Below, in pieces: positions 36,868-44,947 of a DNA stretch of 64,000 nucleotides (position 1 is its first letter; each line of letters opens with the position of its first letter). The notes beneath the pieces were generated by a model. It did not search any database, was not told where the DNA came from, and saw only the letters and a program-made list of their open reading frames with translations. The stretch is from Sphingomonas corticis (GTDB lineage Bacteria > Pseudomonadota > Alphaproteobacteria > Sphingomonadales > Sphingomonadaceae). The position numbers and the translations under genes are program-made. Where the stretch lies: positions 124,001-188,000 of the forward strand of contig NZ_JAAVJH010000004.1 in assembly GCF_012035195.1 (NCBI RefSeq). Direction: 5' to 3'.

Positions 36868-38267
36868 CGTGCTTCACTCCCCTTCAGCGTGCGCAGCTTG
36901 ATCGAGCGGAAATCGACGCGGTCGCCGTGGTCCTGCAGCAGGATCGGGCTGGACGGCCACTCGCCGAACCCTTGCTCCGCGGCGAACTTGCTCTGCGCCA
37001 CCGCGGCGCGGAAGGCGGGCGAGCCGCGCTCGTACTCGACCATCTTGAACCCGTTCAGCCAGTGTTCGACGTGGTTGCCGCGCACGACGATCACGGCACG
37101 GTTCCACTCGCCCGGCGGGTTGATCCGCTTGCCCGGGCTCTTCGGATCGAGGAGGTTGGCCGGCGCGATCAGGTCGTAGAGTGCCGCGAGCGTGCGGTTG
37201 CCGTCGCGCCCCATCTTGGCATCGGGATGGCGCGCGTCGTCCAGCAGCTGGTATTCCAATCCTTTGCCCGATCCGTCCGGTGCGACGCGGTACTTGATCC
37301 CGCTGTTCGCGCCCTCGGTCAGGCGGAAATCCACGGACAGTTCGTAGTCGCGATAGGGCGACGCGGTCACGATGTCGCCGCCGCCGCCCGTGACCGACAG
37401 GACGCCGTCCGCGATCGACCAGCCCTTCGCGGGAAAGGCGCCGCCCTTCGCCGCGCGCCAGCCCGCGTTGCTCCTGCCGTCGAACAGCAGCTTCCAGCCC
37501 GCGCGCTGTTCGGCGGGACCCAGGCGATTCGCGAGCCAGCCGGCCTGCGGCAGCTGGGTCTCGGCGAGGGCGTAGCGCTGCGGCCGGTCGGTGATGACGC
37601 GCACGTTGCGGAACCGCACTTCGGGATGGCGCGCCGCCACTTCGTCCGGCACGGCGTGGACCTGGAAGGCGATGAAGCCGCTCGCGTCCGTGTCGTCGAC
37701 GATGTCGGTCGCGGGCACGCCGTTGATCCAGGTGCGGATGCGGTTGCCGATCGCCTCGATGCGGTAGCGATTCCAGTCGCCCGAGCGGAAGGTGCGGCGC
37801 GCCGCGTCGTTGCGGCCGAGCGAGTAGAGCCATTGGCGCCGCTGCTCGTCGTACATGCCGCCGCTCCAGCCGCGCGGGCTGGGGTCGATCTCCGCCTGGT
37901 AGCCGTGGACCACGCCGTTGCGATAGTCCGCCCGGCTCTGCCCGCGCACCATCACGCCGGAGTTCAGAGTCGGGTCTGTCTTCGCCTCGAACTCCATAAT
38001 ATAGTCGCCGAAGCGCACGTCGGAGACGAGCCAGCTGTTCGCCTTGCCCGGCATCGCGCGGCCGACCAGCTCCCCGTTCTCCACGGTATAGGTGGCCTCG
38101 CCGCCGGTCGGGCGCCACCCGGCGAGCCCCGCCTTCGGCGTCAGGTCGCGCCAGGGGGCGGCGGTCGCCTGCTGCGCGTTCGCTCCCGCGCCGTGCGGCG
38201 AGGGCACCGCGCCCGTCGCGAGCAGCAGCGCGCCGATCGACAAGGTGGAAGCCCAAGGTGTCGCCAT
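36864..38267 (-). CDS. Tandem DUF1080 (3-keto-disaccharide hydrolase family) protein
   Basis: Secreted 467-residue protein with two copies of the DUF1080/3-keto-disaccharide hydrolase jelly-roll: about 35-215 ('NSGVMVRGQSRADYRNGVV', 'VVHGYQAEIDPS') and about 245-460 ('LLFDGRSNAGWRAAKGG', 'GANSGIKYRVAPDG', 'YQLLDDARHPDA'). The signal peptide lies in residues 1-30 (STLSIGALLLATGA). Family members cleave glycosides whose sugar has been oxidised to a 3-ketone. ATG 38267 follows GGAGGG at good spacing; an ATG 16 codons earlier lacks both ribosome site and a clean signal. First gene of the unit; promoter and operator 60-90 bases upstream. Confidence 0.88.
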   Translation of the reverse strand: MATPWASTLSIGALLLATGAVPSPHGAGANAQQATAAPWRDLTPKAGLAGWRPTGGEATYTVENGELVGRAMPGKANSWLVSDVRFGDYIMEFEAKTDPTLNSGVMVRGQSRADYRNGVVHGYQAEIDPSPRGWSGGMYDEQRRQWLYSLGRNDAARRTFRSGDWNRYRIEAIGNRIRTWINGVPATDIVDDTDASGFIAFQVHAVPDEVAARHPEVRFRNVRVITDRPQRYALAETQLPQAGWLANRLGPAEQRAGWKLLFDGRSNAGWRAAKGGAFPAKGWSIADGVLSVTGGGGDIVTASPYRDYELSVDFRLTEGANSGIKYRVAPDGSGKGLEYQLLDDARHPDAKMGRDGNRTLAALYDLIAPANLLDPKSPGKRINPPGEWNRAVIVVRGNHVEHWLNGFKMVEYERGSPAFRAAVAQSKFAAEQGFGEWPSSPILLQDHGDRVDFRSIKLRTLKGSEAR

Positions 38268-38326
38268 CGCATCCCTCCGCAGGATCGCATGCCGATACTC
38301 TGGTCGGCACGTCATTCAGTATTGCT

Positions 38327-38355
38327 GGCCTAATCTTTGGTCCGACCACATGCAA
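38327..38355 (-). promoter_or_regulatory. DUF1080-operon promoter with embedded operator
   Basis: Palindrome TGGTCCGACCA (38338-38348) lies between a -35-like TTGCAT (38350-38355) and TAGGCC (38327-38332), with a 17-base spacer, leftward. The arrangement and the box sequences match the uxuA site. The next gene to the right, the GntR regulator, starts 74 bases away and would be autoregulated from the same region. Confidence 0.6.
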
Positions 38356-38428
38356 GGGGTTGTCAGGCATTTATCATAGCCGCGGGCTTGACGTGGCGGA
38401 CCGGACGGAAAATGCATAAGGAGCGGCG

Positions 38429-39196
38429 GTGCGCGCGAGGAACGGGAACGAGATGTCGGAGCAGGGCGGCGGCAAGCTGTATCGCAGGATCGTGCAGGCC
38501 ATCGTCGCCGATATCGGCGCGGGCCTGTTCCCGATCGGGTCGCGCCTGCCGGCCGAGCGCGACCTGACCGAGCGATTCGGCGTCAGCCGCCCGACCATCC
38601 GAGAGGCGATGATCGCGCTGGAGATGCAGGGGCTGGTCGAGGCGCGCAAGGGATCGGGGGTGTTCGTGCTCTCCTCCTCCAGCGCGACGGTGGACGACGA
38701 ACTGGATATCGGCGCCTTCGAGATCACCGAGGCGCGGCGGCTGATCGAGGGCGAGGTGGCGGCGGTGGCGGCGACCGAGATCGACGAGGCGCAGCTGGCG
38801 CACCTTCGTACCGTCCTTGCGGAAATGGCGCAGGACAACGACGCGGCGGCCGAGGAGGCGGACCGCCGCTTCCACATCGCGATCGCGGAGGCGACCGGCA
38901 ATGCGGTGCTGATCGGCGCGGTGACCGACGCGTGGGACATGCGCTTCCGCTCGCCGCTGGCCAGGCAGGTCCTGTCCAAGGCTGGCAGCCTGGGCACTGC
39001 CGACCGCATGGAGGAGCACGGCCGGATCCTGCGCGCGCTGGAAGCGCGCGACCCGGCGGCGGCGCGCGCGGCGATGCGCGACCATCTCACGCGCGTGATC
39101 GATCACCTGCTCCATGTCGACGAGGCGGAAGCAGTGGAGCGGGTCCGTGCGGAGACCGCGCAACGCCGTCGCGCCTTCGCCCGGCGAGCCGTCTAA
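38429..39196 (+). CDS. GntR/FadR-type (FCD) transcription regulator
   Basis: A 255-residue repressor. Winged HTH at about 20-75 ('GSRLPAERDLTERFGVSRPT', 'MQGLVEARKGSGVFVL') and an all-helical FCD ligand domain ('EARRLIEGEVAAVAATEI', 'DRRFHIAIAEATGNAVL', 'HGRILRALEARDPAAA') with the histidines that hold a metal in UxuR/ExuR relatives. Placed between the DUF1080 unit and the TonB receptor, divergent from the former. Its likely operator is TGGYCNGRCCA. Likely ligand: a uronate or aldonate, as in E. coli UxuR/ExuR. GTG 38429 follows AAGGAG closely; an ATG eight codons later has a weaker site. Confidence 0.9.
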   Translation: MRARNGNEMSEQGGGKLYRRIVQAIVADIGAGLFPIGSRLPAERDLTERFGVSRPTIREAMIALEMQGLVEARKGSGVFVLSSSSATVDDELDIGAFEITEARRLIEGEVAAVAATEIDEAQLAHLRTVLAEMAQDNDAAAEEADRRFHIAIAEATGNAVLIGAVTDAWDMRFRSPLARQVLSKAGSLGTADRMEEHGRILRALEARDPAAARAAMRDHLTRVIDHLLHVDEAEAVERVRAETAQRRRAFARRAV

Positions 39197-39224
39197 CGGT
39201 AATCGACAGACCAGCCAGGCTTAA

Positions 39225-39266
39225 TGGCCTGACCATATTGTCATATAGCTTTTGCGGTGTTAGGCC
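39225..39266 (+). promoter_or_regulatory. TonB-receptor promoter with GntR-type operator
   Basis: Palindrome TGGCCTGACCA (39225-39235), the exact reverse complement of the uxuA operator, sits immediately upstream of a -35-like TTGTCA (39238-39243), a 17-base spacer and TAGGCC (39261-39266), 76 bases before the receptor ATG. A partial copy (GACCAGCCAGGC) lies just upstream at 39209-39220. Confidence 0.6.
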
Positions 39267-39341
39267 AGGGGCATAACAACCGCCAGCCACCAACGGTCTG
39301 GCACTTCCGCGCCCCGGCGCGGGCGAGCGAGGGAGAGGGGC

Positions 39342-42300
39342 ATGAAGCCGACCGCAACGATGAAGCGACGACTGCTGGTGACGACGAGCGTCGCCGGGAT
39401 CCTGATGGTCGCCGGCGCACCCGCCGCGAGCGGCCAGACCGCGGCCCCGGCCCCGGCCACCGACCAGACGGGCGCTCCCGCCGACGTGCCGCAACCCCGC
39501 ACCGAAACGTCGCAGGAAGCGGACATCGTCGTCACCGGCTTCCGCGCCTCGCTGAACAGCGCGCTGAACGTGAAGCGCAACGAGACCGCGGCGGTCGACA
39601 GCATCGTGGCCGAGGACATCGGCAAGTTCCCCGATTCGAACCTTGCCGAATCGATGCAGCGCGTTCCCGGCGTCGCGCTGTCGCGCGGCGACGGCGGCGA
39701 GGGGCGGCAGGTGTCGGTCCGCGGTCTGGGCGCGCAATTCACCCGCGTGCGCATCAACGGCATGGAAGGCGTCAGCCAGGTGTCGAGCACCGACATCCGC
39801 GGCGGGACGAACACGGGGCGGTCGTTCGACTTCGTCACCTTTCCGACCGAGATCTTCTCCAGCCTGTCCGTGCGCAAGACGACGTCGGCGGACGTGGAGG
39901 AAGGCTCGCTGGGCGCCACCATCGACCTGCGCGCGCCCAAGCCGTTCGACCAGAAGAAGGACTTCGTCTTCTCCGGCACCGCGCGCGGCATCTACAACGA
40001 CATCGCCAAGGACATCGACCCTCGCCTGTCCGCGCTGGTGTCCAAGAAGTTCGGCGACACCTTCGGCATTCTCGGCACGATCGCCTATTCGCGGCGGAAT
40101 ATCGAGGAATATGCCTATTCCGCCGTCGACGTGGTGCCGACCTATATCTACGGTCAGGAAGCACCCGCGAACGTGCCGCGCGTCGCCACCGATCCGCTGA
40201 TCGGCAGTGGCCCCAACCGCTCGCTCATCCTGCCGTTCTGCACTCCCGTCGGCTATGTCTACCGCGGCGTCGCGATCAACTCGTCCGGCCCGGGATCGGA
40301 CGCGAACAATTGCAGCACCAACAACCCGCGCACCGGGACGATCGCCGCCTACGACTATATCATGAGCCGGACCGGCGCGAACGGGCGCCCGGGCGGCGGC
40401 GTGTTCCTGCCGCGCCTGCCGCGCCCGGTGAAGAGCGTGCAGGACCAGGATCGCCTCGCCGGCACGCTGACGGTGCAGTGGCAGCCGACGTCGGACACCG
40501 ACATCTCGATCGACGGTCTCTACTCGCGCTTCAAGGTCGACCGGCTCGACGTCTATTTCGACGCGCGCTCGTTCGGCCGCGCGCTGTCGAACAACGGCCA
40601 GCCGCTCACCTCGGTGCGCGAGATCGCGGTCGACGACAACGGCTCGCTCATCAACGGCACGTTCGACGGCGTCGACCTGCGGTCGGAGATGCAGGAGGAG
40701 AAGTTCACCTCCGAGTTCAAGCAGTTCAACTTCAACTTCGACCATCGCTTCTCCGACGCGGTGCGCGTGTTCGGTCTGGCCGGCGTCAACGAATCGGTTC
40801 TCGACGTCGACCGCCTGCAGGTCGCGATCGATTCGAACGACACGCGCAACTGGACGATCGATTTCCGCGACAATCCCGACATTCCGACGATCGGCTACGG
40901 CATCGACACGACCAACCCGGCATTGTTCCAGTATGGCCCGCCGCTGGGGGCGGAGCAGCGCGGACAGCTGTCGAACTTCATCCGCCGCAACAGGATCCTC
41001 AGCAAGACCTTCGAACTGAACGGCGAGTGGGAGCCGGCCGAGGGCTTCACCGTGCAGCTGGGCGGGCAGTACCGCACCAACAAATACACCGCGCGCGAGC
41101 GGCAGCTGACCAACACCGCGCCGCTGGCGCTGCCCGCGGGCGTGTCGGTCAGCGACTTCACCTTCGTCACGACGGGCGTCGGCAAGAACCTGAACGGGCA
41201 GTTGCAGGATTTCGTCGCCGTCGATCCGGACAAGTTCCGCGACGCGGTGGGGTTCGAGAACTACACCTACTGCAACATCGAGTGCGCGCGCGGCACGATC
41301 GGTGGCGTCAAGGAGACGTACAAGTCCGGCTACCTGATGTTCAAGTTCAACACCGAGGACACGCTGCCGCTGGCGATCCGCGGCGACGCGGGCGTGCGGT
41401 ACGTCAACACCGACCTCGATACCTACGGCCCGATCAGCCGGCCCAATCCCGCGGGTTCGCCGTTCTCGACCGGGTTCGAGATCAGCAACGTCAGCCGTTC
41501 CTACGACGACTGGCTGCCGTCGCTGAACCTGGCCATCGACCTGCGACCGGACCTGATCGCGCGCATCGCCGCATCGCGCGTGATGTCGCGTCCCTCCTAC
41601 GGCCAGCTGATCCCGGCCGGATCGGCGAACCTGGTGATCCAGACCGCCAGCTTCAGCAACCCGTTCCTCGATCCGATCCGCGCCAACACGTTCGACGCCG
41701 GGCTCGAATGGTATTTCGCGCCGGGCTCGCTGCTGTCCGTCTCCTACTTCCACAAGAACATCGAGACGTTCATCCAGACGACCAGCACGCTGGTGCCGTT
41801 CAACCAGATCGGGCTGCCGCTGTCGCTGCTGGCGAACGCGCCGGGCGGCGCGCTGGGCCCCAACGACCTGTTCACCGTCCAGCGCAGCAACAACACGCCG
41901 GGGGGCGACCTGAACGGCGTGGAGGTGAACGTGCAGCTGCCGTTCCGCTTCCTGCCGGGGTTCCTCAGCAACTTCGGCGCGCTCGGCAACTTCACGCGCG
42001 TGCGCTCGAACATCAACTACATCATCAGCCCCACGCTGTCCGTCACGAAGCCGCTGGTCGGCCTGTCGCCGGAAACGGCCAGCGGCACGCTCTACTACGA
42101 GGACTCCCGCTTCAGCATCCGCTCGACGGTGAACTATCGCGGCGCGTTCCTCACCGCGGTGCCGCCGGGGTCGCAGGATGCGGACGCCAGCATCAACTCC
42201 AGCTCGATCTTCGTCGACGCGTCGGCCTCGTACAACATCAACGAGAACATCAAGCTGATCGCCGAAGTGTCGAACATCACCAACGAGACCAATCGCCTGA

Positions 42301-42383
42301 CCGTCGACACCGTGCGGCAGGACCCGCTCTACACGGCCTATTTCGGCCGAACCTACGCGCTTGCGGTCAACTTCCAGTTCTGA
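39342..42383 (+). CDS. TonB-dependent receptor of the uronate/glycoside regulon
   Basis: Outer membrane importer of 1013 residues. Signal peptide in the first 31 residues (RRLLVTTSVAGILMVAGAPA), 'DIVVTGFRASLNSALNVKRN' at the plug start and 'VAEDIGKFPDSNLAESMQRV', the motif of the large oligosaccharide-linked receptor class of Caulobacter and Sphingomonas. 'VSVRGLGAQFTRVRINGMEG' follows; the C-terminus ends 'YALAVNFQF'. GGGAGAGGGG ribosome site. It shares its operator with uxuA and the DUF1080 operon, so its likely cargo is the uronic-acid-containing glycan processed by them. Confidence 0.93.
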   Translation: MKPTATMKRRLLVTTSVAGILMVAGAPAASGQTAAPAPATDQTGAPADVPQPRTETSQEADIVVTGFRASLNSALNVKRNETAAVDSIVAEDIGKFPDSNLAESMQRVPGVALSRGDGGEGRQVSVRGLGAQFTRVRINGMEGVSQVSSTDIRGGTNTGRSFDFVTFPTEIFSSLSVRKTTSADVEEGSLGATIDLRAPKPFDQKKDFVFSGTARGIYNDIAKDIDPRLSALVSKKFGDTFGILGTIAYSRRNIEEYAYSAVDVVPTYIYGQEAPANVPRVATDPLIGSGPNRSLILPFCTPVGYVYRGVAINSSGPGSDANNCSTNNPRTGTIAAYDYIMSRTGANGRPGGGVFLPRLPRPVKSVQDQDRLAGTLTVQWQPTSDTDISIDGLYSRFKVDRLDVYFDARSFGRALSNNGQPLTSVREIAVDDNGSLINGTFDGVDLRSEMQEEKFTSEFKQFNFNFDHRFSDAVRVFGLAGVNESVLDVDRLQVAIDSNDTRNWTIDFRDNPDIPTIGYGIDTTNPALFQYGPPLGAEQRGQLSNFIRRNRILSKTFELNGEWEPAEGFTVQLGGQYRTNKYTARERQLTNTAPLALPAGVSVSDFTFVTTGVGKNLNGQLQDFVAVDPDKFRDAVGFENYTYCNIECARGTIGGVKETYKSGYLMFKFNTEDTLPLAIRGDAGVRYVNTDLDTYGPISRPNPAGSPFSTGFEISNVSRSYDDWLPSLNLAIDLRPDLIARIAASRVMSRPSYGQLIPAGSANLVIQTASFSNPFLDPIRANTFDAGLEWYFAPGSLLSVSYFHKNIETFIQTTSTLVPFNQIGLPLSLLANAPGGALGPNDLFTVQRSNNTPGGDLNGVEVNVQLPFRFLPGFLSNFGALGNFTRVRSNINYIISPTLSVTKPLVGLSPETASGTLYYEDSRFSIRSTVNYRGAFLTAVPPGSQDADASINSSSIFVDASASYNINENIKLIAEVSNITNETNRLTVDTVRQDPLYTAYFGRTYALAVNFQF

Positions 42384-42401
42384 CCCGCCTTCCCCAACTG
42401 C

Positions 42402-42437
42402 GGCCGCCGGCACCCCCTGCCGGCGGCCTCTTTTTTT
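42402..42437 (+). terminator. Rho-independent terminator after TonB receptor
   Basis: Perfect 11-bp stem (GGCCGCCGGCA at 42402-42412, TGCCGGCGGCC at 42418-42428), 5-base loop, then TC and seven T residues. It closes the regulon's TonB receptor gene 18 bases after its stop. Confidence 0.93.
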
Positions 42438-42479
42438 GCCGGCGTGACGCGCGCGGGTGCGACGGCTATCCCGTCCGGC

Positions 42480-43340
42480 ATGACGGTCCTCTCATTTGTT
42501 GTGCGCGTCCTGCTCGCCGCCGCGGCGCTGCTGCCCGGCGCCGCGTTCGCCTGTTCCGCGGGCGCGGGCGTGGCGATGCACCTGCCGGCGTCGCGCCCCG
42601 CCCGCGCGGCGCTGGTGCTGGTCCTCCACGGCAGCACCAGTCGCGGGGAGGAGGCGCTGCACGACAGCGGCCTCGTCGCCACCGCCGACCGCCACGGCTT
42701 CGTGCTGGTGGCGCCGGACGCGGGACTGCGGGCGGGCCGCGGCTTTGCCTGGAACATCCCCGGCGTGCCGACCGTCACCGGCGCGCTGCCGGGCAAGGGC
42801 GACCGCGACGACGTCGCCTACCTGCTGACGCTGGTCGACCGGCTGGTCGCCGAGCGCTGCGTCGATCCCGCGCGCGTCTATGTCACCGGGCTGTCGGGCG
42901 GGGGACGCATGGCGTCGCTGATGGGGTGCGTCGCGGCGAAGCGGATCGCGGCCATCGCGCCGGTGGTCGGCCTGCGTGCCGGCCGCCCGCGCCGCGACGA
43001 TCCCGTCGCGCCCGATCCGGCGACCTGCCGCCCGGCCAGGCCGGTGCCCGTCATGGCGTTCGCCGGCGACGCCGACACGACGAACCCGATCGCGGGTGGC
43101 GGCGCGCCCTATTGGCGATATTCGATGGACGCGGCGCTGCGCCGCTGGGCGGCGCTGGACGGCTGCGCCGCGCCGGCGCCGACGCGCTGGATCTCCGCCA
43201 CGGTGTACGAGCAGCGCTACGTTGCCTGCCGCGCCGGCGCCGAGGTGGTCGCGCGGGTGACGGTGGGCGGCGGCCACTCTTTCGCGGTGGCGGACAATGA
43301 GGCGATGTGGCGGTTCCTGTCCCGCCACGCGCTGCGGTGA
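42480..43340 (+). CDS. Secreted PHB-depolymerase-like / feruloyl esterase-type hydrolase
   Basis: Alpha/beta hydrolase of the LpqC/esterase-PHB family, 286 residues, exported (signal peptide VVRVLLAAAALLPGAAFA). The oxyanion region 'LVLVLHGSTSRGEEAL' and the nucleophile elbow G137-L-S139-G-G are plain; 'VPVMAFAGDADTTNP' gives the acid region and 'VGGGHSFAV' the catalytic histidine. Such enzymes release aromatic or acetyl esters from polysaccharides, or cleave short polyesters. Being next to the glycan regulon, a side-chain esterase is plausible, but a terminator separates them. ATG 42480 gives the clean signal peptide; an upstream GTG would add 12 residues. Confidence 0.85.
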   Translation: MTVLSFVVRVLLAAAALLPGAAFACSAGAGVAMHLPASRPARAALVLVLHGSTSRGEEALHDSGLVATADRHGFVLVAPDAGLRAGRGFAWNIPGVPTVTGALPGKGDRDDVAYLLTLVDRLVAERCVDPARVYVTGLSGGGRMASLMGCVAAKRIAAIAPVVGLRAGRPRRDDPVAPDPATCRPARPVPVMAFAGDADTTNPIAGGGAPYWRYSMDAALRRWAALDGCAAPAPTRWISATVYEQRYVACRAGAEVVARVTVGGGHSFAVADNEAMWRFLSRHALR

Positions 43341-43389
43341 TTCGCGGCAGCGATCGCGCCGGGGCGTCGTCCGACCTGGTGCGCACGGG

Positions 43390-44889
43390 ATGAGCGAGGA
43401 TCGGGGCGATCGTGCTCCACGGCGGCCGCGCGGCCGGTTCGCCCGCTGGTGGACGATGTACGCGGTCGGCGGGGTCGATCACGACGCCGTGCTGCGACAG
43501 ATCGCGGAGGATTCCGGATGGTCCGGCCGCTACGCCTTCCTGATCGTCGTGTCCGCGGCGATCTCGCTGCTGGGGCTGCTGATGCCCTCGGTCGCGGTGC
43601 TGATCGGCGCGATGCTGCTGTCGCCGCTGATGATGCCGATCATCGGCCTGGGTTTCGCCATCGCCACCTTCGACACGCGGGAAATCCGGCGCGCGGCGGT
43701 GGCGCTGCTCGCCGGTGCGGCCATCGCCATCGCGCTGTCGGTGGTCTTCGTCGCGCTGTCGCCGATCCAGACGATCACCAGCGAGATCGCCGGGCGCACG
43801 CGGCCGACGCTGTTCGATCTGCTGGTGGCGCTGCTCTCCGCCGTGGCCGGCGCCTACGCCCTGATCCGCGGGCGCGGCGGCACGGTGGTGGGCGTGGCGA
43901 TCGCGATCGCGCTGATGCCGCCGCTGGCGGTGGTGGGGTTCGGCATCGCCACGTGGAACGGGACCGTCTTCTCCGGTGCGCTGCTGCTGTTCGCGACCAA
44001 CGCGATCACAATCGCGCTGACCGCGGCGCTGGTGGCGCGGGTCTACGGCTTCGGCGGTCACCTGTCGCGGCAGCACACCGGCTGGCAGCTGGTGCTGTTC
44101 GTGGTGGCGCTGGGCGTGCTGTCGGTGCCGCTGGGCGCGGGCCTGCGGCAGATCGCGTTCGAGGCGCTGGCGCAGCGCCAGGTGCGCGACGCGATCCGCG
44201 ACCATTTCCCCGACTCCTCCCGGCTCGGCCAGCTGGACATCGACCATGCCGCCGATCCGGTGCGCGTGCGTGCCGTGGTGCTGACGCCGGAGCTGCGCCC
44301 CGGCGCCGACCGGGCGCTGGCGGCGGAGCTCGCGCGGCGGCTGCGGCGCCCGGTGGACCTGCACGTCGACCAGCTGCGCGCGACGCTCGACGACGGCGGC
44401 GTGGAGGCGGCGCAGATCGCGCGCGCGGGCGGCGCCGCGGCGCGGCAGGAGGCGGACGACCGACGCCGCGCCATCGCCGACGTGGCGCTGGTCGCGGGCG
44501 TCGATCCCGCCGCGATCCGCGTCGACGCCGAGGCGCATCGCCTGACGGCGACCGCGGCGACGCTGCCGGGACTGCCGCTATCGGGCTATCGCGCGCTGGA
44601 GGAACGCGCGCGGGCGGCGGCGGCGGGTTGGGACGTGGCGCTAGCACCGCCGGCGGACGTGGCGCTGCCGGCGGTGCCGGTCGTCGCCGGCGTGATCGAC
44701 GACGCGGCGCTGGGCACCGCCGCCTGGGCCGCGGCGCGATCGTCGCGCGCGATCGTGGTGGCGGGGGGCAGCGCGGCGCAGCGTCGCGCGGTCGCGGACG
44801 GCATCGTCCGGCGCGGCGGTGCCGCCAGCGCGGGCGCGGCGGGCGGGGCGCTGCGGCTTGAATGGGAAGCGGGCGCCGGCGAGACTTGA
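43390..44889 (+). CDS. DUF389 (TIGR00341) membrane protein
   Basis: A 499-residue inner membrane protein. The N-terminal half has at least eight hydrophobic helices with the DUF389 signature 'SVAVLIGAMLLSPLMMPIIG' and 'TVVGVAIAIALMPPLAVVGF', then 'LLLFATNAITIALTAALVAR'. The second half (from about residue 270) is soluble, Ala/Arg-rich, with two repeated alpha-beta units ('VVLTPELRPGADRALAAELA', 'DVALVAGVDPAAIRVDAEAH') resembling BON or OmpA-like modules. Function unknown; the C-terminal soluble part is longer than in many relatives. Starts 49 bases after the esterase. Confidence 0.85.
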   Translation: MSEDRGDRAPRRPRGRFARWWTMYAVGGVDHDAVLRQIAEDSGWSGRYAFLIVVSAAISLLGLLMPSVAVLIGAMLLSPLMMPIIGLGFAIATFDTREIRRAAVALLAGAAIAIALSVVFVALSPIQTITSEIAGRTRPTLFDLLVALLSAVAGAYALIRGRGGTVVGVAIAIALMPPLAVVGFGIATWNGTVFSGALLLFATNAITIALTAALVARVYGFGGHLSRQHTGWQLVLFVVALGVLSVPLGAGLRQIAFEALAQRQVRDAIRDHFPDSSRLGQLDIDHAADPVRVRAVVLTPELRPGADRALAAELARRLRRPVDLHVDQLRATLDDGGVEAAQIARAGGAAARQEADDRRRAIADVALVAGVDPAAIRVDAEAHRLTATAATLPGLPLSGYRALEERARAAAAGWDVALAPPADVALPAVPVVAGVIDDAALGTAAWAAARSSRAIVVAGGSAAQRRAVADGIVRRGGAASAGAAGGALRLEWEAGAGET

Positions 44890-44947
44890 CGGCGCGCGCC
44901 ACGCGTCGGACACCTAGGCCATAACAGGGGTCCGCGGAGTTTCGGCG

